Shown here piece after piece: positions 1 through 6,886 of a stretch of 20,505 nt of DNA. The notes beneath the pieces were generated by a model. The model was not told where the DNA came from. It did not search any database and saw only the letters and a program-made list of their open reading frames with translations. Origin of the DNA: Nostocaceae cyanobacterium CSSed10_463m (lineage in GTDB: Bacteria > Cyanobacteriota > Cyanobacteriia > Cyanobacteriales > Nostocaceae); the NCBI GenBank assembly GCA_003556955.1, contig PWQB01000300.1:1-20505 (forward strand). The letters run 5' to 3'. Within the stretch, counting starts at the first letter, position 1. Each line of letters opens with the position of its first letter. The position numbers and the translations under genes are program-made.

Positions 1-583
1 AGCCGATTTTTTGACCGTTAAACAAGCCTTCGACTTTCTTATTCGGATGGTTTTTGTGGTTCAATATTAGGTTAGCGATCGCTTGTTGTCTTGTCCAAGA
101 GGGTTCAAAGCCGACGCGTACACCATCAAAGAACAACTCATAGCCACTTTTTTCACTGTTAACACTGCTACCAGGTAAATTCAGAGTAAAATTTTTACTG
201 GAACATCTGCGGAATGCACACGCTTCAAGGTTACCTTCCAAACGCATCGGACTTCTCTTAACGCAACCTCTTGCCTGAACATGAGAACCTGCTATAGTAA
301 TTGTGCCGAAAGTTGCACAACCCCCATCACGACCAATGTATTGCTTTGGGCTGGTGGCCGGCCCAACCTTGGTATAGATGTCGTAGCCCTGGCCTTTCTC
401 TTCGGCACAAACCTCCACATTTTGCCCAAAAACACTGATCACATCAATACAAGTAGGATCGCTTGATGATTGTGCCATTGCTGGTCGTCCAAAAGTCATG
501 GTCAGAAGAGGAATACTGGTGCCAATGATTGCAACTACTTTTAACAGAGACTTGTTGAATTTGGTGTTTTTGATAGTAGACAT
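1..583 (-). CDS. Secreted protein of unknown function, 3' end beyond the window
   Basis: Reading the minus strand from the ATG at 583 gives an open frame of 194 codons that continues past the left edge, so only the N-terminal part is visible. An AGGAG ribosome-binding site lies about 8 bases before the ATG. Residues 1-37 look like a Sec signal peptide: a basic start (MSTIKNTKFNKSLLK), a hydrophobic stretch, and an AMA-Q cleavage site near residue 37. The mature part begins SSSDPTC and has several cysteines (DPTC, EVCAEE, GGCATF, RGCVKR, EACAFRRC), which suggests disulfide bonds outside the cytoplasm. I do not recognise the family. A later part (WTRQQAIANLILNH, then KVEGLFNGQ) has the look of a conserved extracytoplasmic domain, but I cannot name it. 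The exact start could be off by a base or two because of the T-run near 540. Confidence 0.7.
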   Translation of the reverse strand, partial: MSTIKNTKFNKSLLKVVAIIGTSIPLLTMTFGRPAMAQSSSDPTCIDVISVFGQNVEVCAEEKGQGYDIYTKVGPATSPKQYIGRDGGCATFGTITIAGSHVQARGCVKRSPMRLEGNLEACAFRRCSSKNFTLNLPGSSVNSEKSGYELFFDGVRVGFEPSWTRQQAIANLILNHKNHPNKKVEGLFNGQKIG

Positions 584-1122
584 GATGGAAACTCCTAAGT
601 ATTTGTTGGGTAAAAATTAAATTTGGTCAAAACGCATCCGCCAAAATGATGTGCAGTGATTGCAACCATCGGCGTTAGCAAAGGAAAGAACTGAGTGTGA
701 TTAAAATTTTTCGGGATTGAAAGTGTTCTGTGAAAACGCTTTGTGACTGCTTTCTTCAGAACAACCTCACTCTATCGTTAGAATTTTGGCAGGTCGATAA
801 CTATAAGTTAGGGAAAATTAAGGATCTTGGTAAGGTATAGCAAAATTCAAATTGAAATGCTTGCTGTGACTTGGTTATAGGATTTTTTTTATATCCTTAC
901 TGCTTTGGCCGTGGCTGTAATTTGGTATTGATTTCATACCGAATCAACTGGGTACACTAGAAGACATGAAAATGGGATAATTAAAGGTGGATGGTATTCC
1001 ACAGAGGTATCGAACCGTTGGCGAAATGTTACCAAAACCCACCCTTTGAATGAATTCGCCCACGGTGGAACGTCTCTATAGGTGTCCCAGATCACGAATA
1101 TTGAATTTTGGCCGGATGTCTA
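584..1122. other. Spacer between divergent genes, no gene seen
   Basis: This stretch of about 540 bases separates the divergently transcribed secreted-protein gene and the STAND gene and must hold both promoters. I see no convincing ORF, tRNA or strong terminator. Near the right end, 1066-1078 (tggaacgtctcta) matches one arm of the perfect palindrome found at 11716-11743, so a degenerate half copy of that dispersed repeat lies just before the STAND gene. No promoter box stands out well enough to call. Confidence 0.5.
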
Positions 1123-4100
1123 ATGGATATTGAGCAAGCACTTGCATTTACTGATGCCCTAGTCTTTGCTGAGTCGAAGATACATTTAAGTGACCTCCAA
1201 CAAACGATGTTGCGGGAGTCTTGGTCTTTGGAACGGCACAGTTATGATCAAATAGCAGATGCTTATGGTTATTCGCCAACTTATTTGAAGCATGATGTTG
1301 GCCCCAAGTTATGGAAACTGCTGTCTGAGGTTTTAGGCGAAAAGGTTACTAAAACTAGTTTTCGTACTGCAATTGAGCGGCGATTTCGCCTTGAGGGTGA
1401 AAAATTCCCGGTGTATGCAGATAGTGAACAAGCTTTAGCAACGCCAGTAAATATCCCTGATAATTCTGTGATCGAGGTTTATCAAGATTGGGGAGATGCC
1501 ATTGATGTTGATGTTTTCTACGGTCGTCAAGCCGAACTGACGCAGTTACAGAAGTGGATTTTGGATGAACAATGTCGCCTGATTACTGTTTTGGGTATGG
1601 GAGGAATGGGGAAAACCTCTCTGACTGTGAAACTGGCACAACAATTACAAAGTAAGTTTAAGTGGGTAATTTGGCGATCGCTACGTAATGCCCCACCAGT
1701 TGAGGAAGTTTTAACGGATTTACTCAAATTTTTATCGCATCAGCAAGAAAGGGAATTGCCAGAAACCTTGAGCGGTAAGATTTCACGTTTGTTGCATTAT
1801 TTGCGATCGCAGCCCTGTTTATTAATTTTTGATAACGTTGAAACTATTTTACAAGACGATCATCAAACACAATCATCCTACAAAGAAGGTTATGCAGCCT
1901 ACGGCGAAATATTTAGACAGGTAGGAGAAATTCGTCATCAAAGCTGTTTATTACTTACCAGTCGCCACCAACCGCCAGAAGTCCGTTTACTCACTGGTAC
2001 GAGTTCATCTGTGCGGTCTTGGGCATTGGGCGGATTGCAAACAACAGCAGCACAAGAACTTTTGCGCCTCAAGAGTAATTTACAAGGCACAGATGATCAA
2101 TGGCATCAGCTGATTGGCGGTTATGCTGGCAATCCCTTAGCATTAAAAATTATTGCTACCACTATTCAAAAGTTTTTTAATAGTAAAATTATCAATTTTC
2201 TCAATCAAGAAAGTTTGGTATTTGGCGATATTCGCAATTTGATTCACCAGCAGTTTGAACGTCTTTCCGAGTTGGAAAAAACAGTGGTTTATTGGTTTGC
2301 CATTTATCGTGATGCCACAACATTTTCAGAATTGCAAGCCGATATTTTCCCCCCGATATCACCGCCTAATTTAATTGAGGCTTTGGAATCTCTAGAAGAG
2401 CGATCGCTAATTGAGAAAACCAAATACACCCAGTTTTATCTCCAACCTGTAATCATGGAATATGTCACAGACCGATTGATTGAACAGGTTTCTCAAGAAA
2501 TATCCACAGGTTTGATCGCCAGTGTCAATCTGCTATTTAAAACCCATGCCTTACTGAAAGCCCAAGCAAAAGATTATGTGCGGGAAGCACAAGTTGGTTT
2601 TATTCTTAAACCTCTGCTGGAGCGCTTATCAATTAAATTAGCTGGTCAAGAAACAATTGCCAATCAACTCACTCAATGTTTAACTCAACTCCGGGATAAA
2701 TTAATAATTACCACCGGATATGCAGGCGGCAATATTTTAAATTTACTTTGTCAATTACAACCGTGTTTAAATAACTACGATTTTTCTGATTTAATAATTA
2801 GGCAAGCTGATTTACAAAAAGTGCATTTGCACAATGTTAATTTTACATCTGCCGATTTAAATCAATGTGTATTTGCAGAAACCTTTGGTATTGTGTTTGC
2901 TGGTGTCGCCTTTAGTCCAGATGGGCAGTTATTAGCAACGGGGGATGCTGAAGGCGGACTGCGTTTATGGCAAGTAGCAACGGGACAACTTTTATTAAAA
3001 TATAAAGGACATTTGGGTTGGGTTTGGTCAGTGAAATTTAGTGCTGATGGTCAAACTTTAGCCAGTTGCAGTAGTGATAAAACAATTCGCCTGTGGGATG
3101 TGAATACAGGTGAGTGTCGTCAAATCTTGAGAGGACACACCAGTTCAATTTGGGCGATCGCTTTTAGTCCCGATGGTAAAATTATAGTCAGTGGCGGCGA
3201 TGAACCAGAAATCAAGTTGTGGAACGTCAACACGGGAGAATGTGTAAATATTTTCACAGGACACACAGGTCAAATTCTCTCTCTCGCCTTTAGTCCCGAT
3301 GGTCAAACCTTAGCCAGTAGTAGCGTAGATCAAACCATTCGCCTCTGGAACTTAGCGGGAGAATGTCGGCAAGTTTACAAAGGACATACTAATAGAATTT
3401 GGTCAATTGCTTTTAGCGCCGATAGTCAAACCCTAGCCAGTGGTAGCGCCGACCATACTATTCGCCTGTGGTCAGTCAGTACAGGGAAATGTGGGCATAT
3501 ATTACACGAACATAGCGACCGTGTGAGGTCTGTCGCCTTTAGTCCAGACGACCAAATGCTAGTTAGTGCCGGCGATGATCAAACTGTGAGAGTTTGGGAA
3601 ATTAAATCAAGGCAATGTCTCCAAGTTCTCAGAGGACATACAAACTCAGTATTTGCCGTAGCATTTAATCTAGATAGTCAAACCCTAGCCAGTGGTAGCA
3701 CAGACCAAACTGTGAAGCTATGGGATGCTAGTACAGGGCGCTGCTTTAAAACATTTCAAGGCTACAGCAACTCAGTATTTTCCGTATCATTTAATCTAGA
3801 TGGTCAAACCCTAGCCAGTGGTAGCACAGACCAAAACATCAGGCTGTGGGATGTAAACACCGGAATTTGTCAAAAAATACTTACAGGACATAGTGGCTGG
3901 GTAACTTGTGTCATGTTTCACCCCCAAGGACATTTATTAGCCAGTAGCAGCGTTGACTGCACTATTCGTCTCTGGTCAGTTAGCAGTGGGCAAAGTCTGC
4001 AAATCCTCCCAGGGCATACTAATTGGGTGCAATCAGTCAACTTTAGTCCAGATGGAAATCTTTTAGTTAGTGGTAGCGATGACAAAACTATCCGCCTCTG

Positions 4101-4758
4101 GGATGTGAATACAGGAGAGTGTCTGAACACATTATCAGGTCACAATAGCTGGATTTGGTGTGTCAGTTTTAGCCCCAACGGCAAAATCATCGCCAGCAGT
4201 AGCGAAGATCAAACCATTCGCCTCTGGGAAGTGAATACAGGTGAATGTCTCAAAGTTTTAGCTGGACATACCAGGCGCGTCCAGTCAGTTGCTTTCAGTC
4301 CCGACGGGCAAATTCTCAGCAGCGCTAGTGAAGATGAAACCATTCGCCTCTGGGACGTGAATACAGGTGAATGTCTCAAAGTTTTAGCTGGACATGATAA
4401 TAATGTTTGGTCGGTAGCCTTCAGTCCAGAGGGTTCTTTTGTAGCCAGTAGTAGCTTAGATCAAACAGTGCGATTGTGGGATAGACAGACTGGAGATTGC
4501 CTGAAAGTGCTATCTGTCCTCACTCATTCTATGCGATCGTCCATTGCTTTTAGTCCACCGATTAGTTCCACAGGGCATAATCTCATTGCTAGTGGTAGTC
4601 AAAATGGGACTATTCAGATTTGGGATACCCAAACGGGCGAATGTTGGCAAACCCTGCATCCTGATAGACCTTATAACAGAACTAATATTACAGGCACAAC
4701 AGGAATTACAACGGCTCAAAAAGAGGCACTGAAGGCGTTAGGTGCATTTGAGTTTTAA
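1123..4758 (+). CDS. STAND NTPase with NB-ARC core and 14 WD40 repeats
   Basis: A 1211-residue signalling ATPase of the STAND class, likely cytoplasmic. I start it at the ATG at 1123 and not the in-frame TTG at 1108, because a GGA lies about 6 bases before the ATG and MDIEQALAF is how related cyanobacterial proteins begin. Residues 1-95 form a helical HTH-like region of the kind seen at the front of cyanobacterial NB-ARC/VMAP proteins. The NB-ARC core has a P-loop (GMGGMGKTS, about 158-166), Walker B (LLIFDNVE, about 233), a TSR sensor (LLLTSRHQPPE) and GYAGNPLALK as the GLPL-type motif. A short pentapeptide-like stretch (NYDFSDLIIRQADLQ, then NFTSADLNQ) follows at about residue 551. From about residue 594 on, 14 WD40 units ending in variants of TIRLWDVNTGEC are enough for two seven-bladed propellers. 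Such proteins sense a ligand with the propeller and oligomerise through NB-ARC. No nuclease, protease or TIR effector is visible. Adjacent blades are nearly identical in DNA. Confidence 0.93.
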   Translation: MDIEQALAFTDALVFAESKIHLSDLQQTMLRESWSLERHSYDQIADAYGYSPTYLKHDVGPKLWKLLSEVLGEKVTKTSFRTAIERRFRLEGEKFPVYADSEQALATPVNIPDNSVIEVYQDWGDAIDVDVFYGRQAELTQLQKWILDEQCRLITVLGMGGMGKTSLTVKLAQQLQSKFKWVIWRSLRNAPPVEEVLTDLLKFLSHQQERELPETLSGKISRLLHYLRSQPCLLIFDNVETILQDDHQTQSSYKEGYAAYGEIFRQVGEIRHQSCLLLTSRHQPPEVRLLTGTSSSVRSWALGGLQTTAAQELLRLKSNLQGTDDQWHQLIGGYAGNPLALKIIATTIQKFFNSKIINFLNQESLVFGDIRNLIHQQFERLSELEKTVVYWFAIYRDATTFSELQADIFPPISPPNLIEALESLEERSLIEKTKYTQFYLQPVIMEYVTDRLIEQVSQEISTGLIASVNLLFKTHALLKAQAKDYVREAQVGFILKPLLERLSIKLAGQETIANQLTQCLTQLRDKLIITTGYAGGNILNLLCQLQPCLNNYDFSDLIIRQADLQKVHLHNVNFTSADLNQCVFAETFGIVFAGVAFSPDGQLLATGDAEGGLRLWQVATGQLLLKYKGHLGWVWSVKFSADGQTLASCSSDKTIRLWDVNTGECRQILRGHTSSIWAIAFSPDGKIIVSGGDEPEIKLWNVNTGECVNIFTGHTGQILSLAFSPDGQTLASSSVDQTIRLWNLAGECRQVYKGHTNRIWSIAFSADSQTLASGSADHTIRLWSVSTGKCGHILHEHSDRVRSVAFSPDDQMLVSAGDDQTVRVWEIKSRQCLQVLRGHTNSVFAVAFNLDSQTLASGSTDQTVKLWDASTGRCFKTFQGYSNSVFSVSFNLDGQTLASGSTDQNIRLWDVNTGICQKILTGHSGWVTCVMFHPQGHLLASSSVDCTIRLWSVSSGQSLQILPGHTNWVQSVNFSPDGNLLVSGSDDKTIRLWDVNTGECLNTLSGHNSWIWCVSFSPNGKIIASSSEDQTIRLWEVNTGECLKVLAGHTRRVQSVAFSPDGQILSSASEDETIRLWDVNTGECLKVLAGHDNNVWSVAFSPEGSFVASSSLDQTVRLWDRQTGDCLKVLSVLTHSMRSSIAFSPPISSTGHNLIASGSQNGTIQIWDTQTGECWQTLHPDRPYNRTNITGTTGITTAQKEALKALGAFEF
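3643..3835 (+). repeat. Near-identical WD40 blade duplication (126-bp period)
   Basis: The segment from 3645 (ctcagtatttgccgta) through the phrase agtggtagcacagacc reappears from 3771 with only a few substitutions over about 64 bases. The period is 126 bp, which is 42 residues or one WD40 unit. The low DNA divergence points to recent duplication or gene conversion between blades 7 and 8. Confidence 0.8.
4211..4395 (+). repeat. Near-identical WD40 blade duplication (126-bp period)
   Basis: Bases 4211-4269 and 4337-4395 are the same 59-bp sequence with a single difference, a GAA to GAC change in LWE/LWD. They are again spaced by 126 bp. They encode the blade junction TIRLW(E/D)VNTGECLKVLAGH twice in a row. 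This is stronger identity than protein selection alone needs, so it indicates recent expansion or homogenisation. Confidence 0.85.
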
Positions 4759-5149
4759 GTAATAGTTCCAAAAAGCATAAACAAATATCTTGTGGGGTGG
4801 GCATCCTGGGGGTTAACAAATATCTTGTGGGGTGGGCATACTTCGACAAGCTCAGTACAAGTCCTGCCCGCCTTCTTTGTTGAATAATATCTATCAAGCC
4901 CCTACAAGCATTTGACTTTTGACTTTTGCTATAATTATCGCCCCCTTAATTAAAAACTTCTGTCCTATGAGTCAATTAATGTGACTGATAGATTGCTAGA
5001 TTGCCTTATTAAAGAATCTAATTTAGCTTGCACACTCGGAGGCTTAGTCGTGAAATGAATATAGAAGAATGGCACTAAGATAAGCCGAAAGCAAGTTGAG
5101 ATATCGCTATCTTTTAAGCAATTCTGACAAAAACTCAGATTTACAAAAA
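4759..5149. other. Repeat-bearing spacer between STAND gene and gdhA
   Basis: The spacer has no gene. After the STAND stop codon come two copies of a 25-bp direct repeat (4780-4839), then the phrase ttcgacaagctcagtacaag (4843-4862), common in Nostoc spacers, and gtcctgcccgcc. The ggtgggca at the repeat end and the later tgcccgcc can pair imperfectly. At 4912-4926 a TGACTTT heptamer is repeated twice, a short tandem repeat typical of Nostocales. The rest is AT-rich leader sequence of gdhA. Confidence 0.5.
4780..4839. repeat. 25-bp direct repeat, two copies
   Basis: The sequence aacaaatatcttgtggggtg followed by ggcat occurs at 4780-4804 and again at 4815-4839, 35 bp apart. The phrase cttgtggggtgggcat is a familiar intergenic repeat core in Nostoc genomes. 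It sits directly behind the STAND gene and could help end transcription through the GC-rich pairing with tgcccgcc downstream, but this is inference. Confidence 0.75.
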
Positions 5150-5150
5150 T

Positions 5151-5199
5151 GTAACAAAAACTACAAAATCACCATTTCTTTTCCAATCTAGGATAAAAT
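5151..5199 (+). promoter_or_regulatory. Candidate NtcA-activated promoter of gdhA
   Basis: GTA-acaaaaac-TAC at 5151-5164 matches the NtcA consensus GTAN8TAC exactly. Twenty-four bases after it comes TAGGAT (5189-5194), fitting the TAN3T -10 box. An overlapping TAAAAT at 5194-5199 is an alternative -10. This is the layout of class II NtcA-activated promoters, with the site replacing the -35 box. It would tie gdhA to nitrogen status and 2-oxoglutarate level. The transcription start is not visible from sequence, and the leader to the ATG at 5251 would be about 45-50 bases. Confidence 0.6.
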
Positions 5200-5250
5200 A
5201 AGCCCATACATATCCGGTACGCGAAGATACCGCGACTAGGAGAAGATTTT

Positions 5251-6540
5251 ATGGTGTTAACATCTCCCTTACCGTTTGAAGCTGCCACTCCAGCGCACAT
5301 TTGCCCATTTGATCAAGCGTGTAGTTACTTAGACGCGGCAGGTAAAGAATTAAAGCTAGATCAAGGTGTATTGGCAATTCTCAGTAATCCCCGCAAAGTA
5401 GTTACTGTTTCCATACCCGTGAAGCTAGATAATGGTGAAATCCAGGTTTTAGCCGGACATCGGGTACAACACTCTGATATTTTAGGCCCCTACAAAGGTG
5501 GGATTCGTTATCATCCAGCTGTGACATTGCGGGAAGTTTCCGCCTTAGCCATGCTGATGACATGGAAATGTGCATTATTAGGCATACCCTATGGCGGTGC
5601 GAAGGGAGGGATAGCCATAAATCCCAAAACTTATAGTGTGGGCGAATTAGAAAGAATCAGTCGCCGCTATATCAGCGAATTAATTAAAGATATTGGCCCC
5701 TCTGTCGATATTCCCGCCCCAGATATGGGTACTTCCGCCCGTGAAATGGCTTGGATGATGGATACTTATTCTGTCAACGTTGGTCATGCTGTCCCCGGAG
5801 TTGTTACAGGTAAGCCCCTTTCTATTGGTGGTTCCTTGGGAAGGGAAATGGCCACTGGCAGAGGTGTAATGATTATTGTCCGTGAAGCATTAGCCACCCA
5901 AGGTAAATCCCTTGCAGGAGTGCGAGTAGTGATTCAGGGTTTCGGTAATGTCGGGGGTGCAGCAGCAGAATTGTTACACCACGAGGGAGCGAAGATTTTA
6001 GCTGTCTCCACAGGTTCAGGGGGTATTTATTCCCCAGATGGTCTTGATATTCCGGCATTAAAAGCCTACGCTGCTGAAAATCGTAAAAGTATTGCAGGTT
6101 TTCCGCAAACAACACCCATTAGCAATGCAGATTTACTAACTTTAGATTGCGATGTTTTAATTCCAGCCGCTTTGGAGAATCAAATTACCCAAGAAAATGT
6201 CCATCAGATACAAGCGCAAATTGTCGCAGAAGCGGCTAATGGTCCAGTGACTTTGGAAGCTAACCAATTTCTAGAAGCGCATGGTGTAACAGTGCTACCA
6301 GATATTTTAGCCAATGCTGGGGGTGTTGTGGTCAGTTATTTGGAGTGGGTGCAGGGTCTTTCTTATCTGTTTTGGGATGAGGAACGTGTGAATCATGAAA
6401 TGGAAAAGTTAATGGTGCAAGCCTATCAACACGTAATTCAGCAGTCAAAGATTAGGCAAATTCCTCTGCGATTAGCAGCTTATACTTTGGGCGTGGGTAG
6501 AGTTGCACAGGCGCTTGCTGATAGAGGTCTTTATCCGTGA
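5251..6540 (+). CDS. gdhA: Glutamate dehydrogenase (Glu/Leu/Phe/Val dehydrogenase family)
   Basis: This 429-residue cytosolic enzyme reversibly converts 2-oxoglutarate and ammonium to glutamate with NAD(P)H. The ATG at 5251 has a clear AGGAG at 5238. The N-terminal substrate domain has GPYKGGIRYHP (K82), a second lysine at 106, the catalytic lysine 118 in PYGGAKGG and the catalytic aspartate 158 in PAPDMGT. The 12- and 40-residue spacings match those of characterised hexameric GDHs. The Rossmann domain carries GFGNVGGAAAE. Length is normal for small hexameric GDHs (about 420-450). Leucine or valine dehydrogenases share the fold but are shorter and have a different substrate pocket. Cofactor preference cannot be read safely. 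The gene stands alone, with an NtcA-type promoter in front and a GC-rich repeat behind. A small hairpin (cggta/taccg, 5215-5232) sits just before the ribosome-binding site. Confidence 0.93.
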   Translation: MVLTSPLPFEAATPAHICPFDQACSYLDAAGKELKLDQGVLAILSNPRKVVTVSIPVKLDNGEIQVLAGHRVQHSDILGPYKGGIRYHPAVTLREVSALAMLMTWKCALLGIPYGGAKGGIAINPKTYSVGELERISRRYISELIKDIGPSVDIPAPDMGTSAREMAWMMDTYSVNVGHAVPGVVTGKPLSIGGSLGREMATGRGVMIIVREALATQGKSLAGVRVVIQGFGNVGGAAAELLHHEGAKILAVSTGSGGIYSPDGLDIPALKAYAAENRKSIAGFPQTTPISNADLLTLDCDVLIPAALENQITQENVHQIQAQIVAEAANGPVTLEANQFLEAHGVTVLPDILANAGGVVVSYLEWVQGLSYLFWDEERVNHEMEKLMVQAYQHVIQQSKIRQIPLRLAAYTLGVGRVAQALADRGLYP

Positions 6541-6554
6541 AGTGAGAGAGAAGA

Positions 6555-6641
6555 ACCCCACCCCCAACCCCCTCCAATATCAAAGGTTTATCCTTTTCTT
6601 CCCCCCGTTGCGGGGGGATTGAGGGGGGTGCGAGGAGGGGG
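6555..6641. repeat. GC-rich dispersed repeat, copy 1
   Basis: An approximately 87-bp element beginning accccacccccaacccc and ending gtgcgaggaggggg. It contains the block caaaggtttatccttttctt and a strong hairpin ccccccg-ttg-cgggggg (6601-6617). A second copy with only a few differences lies at 17787-17873. The hairpin has no T-run after it on this strand, so it is not a textbook terminator. Confidence 0.85.
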
Positions 6642-6705
6642 CTATGATGTACAGAAAGAAAATGGTAATTTTGGTATTTCGTACTTTGATTCAGCAACGC
6701 CGTTA

Positions 6706-6830
6706 AGGGACTTCCAAATAAAAAAACACCCAAGCACCTAACGCAAGAAACCTCTCAAACTCTCATGACTCTGTGTCCTCTGTGTCTCTGTGGTTCGTTT
6801 ATTTGGATAATTTATTTCTTGGAAGTCCCT
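6706..6830. repeat. MITE-like inverted-repeat element
   Basis: agggacttccaa at 6706-6717 and its exact reverse complement ttggaagtccct at 6819-6830 bound about 125 bp. The interior holds the tctgtgtcctctgtgtctct phrase seen in many Nostoc spacers and no coding potential. The size and 12-bp ends fit a small non-autonomous mobile element. A TA or TAA flank is suggestive but does not prove a target duplication. Confidence 0.55.
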
Positions 6831-6886
6831 AATTGTATCTGTGTATGTGATGTTACAACATAGATATGATTTAACAGGGTGTATAT

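Larger units (their letters stand above)
6541..6886. other. Spacer made largely of two dispersed repeats
   Basis: No gene is seen in these 346 bases. The left half is the GC-rich repeat listed at 6555-6641, and the right half is the inverted-repeat element at 6706-6830. What remains is about 50 bases before the recQ-like gene, which has only a weak ribosome-binding site (cagggtg). Confidence 0.6.

Noticed and set aside
281..466. Plus-strand 61-residue ORF
   Set aside because: It is antisense to the secreted-protein gene, which has a signal peptide and a ribosome-binding site.
3000..4660. CRISPR array or tandem DNA satellite because of regular repeats
   Set aside because: The 126-bp period equals one WD40 unit, the frame is fully open, and there are no short repeats with unique spacers.
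6601..6617. Intrinsic terminator of gdhA
   Set aside because: The hairpin is strong but no T-run follows on the plus strand, and the same structure belongs to a dispersed repeat, so I list it as a repeat only.
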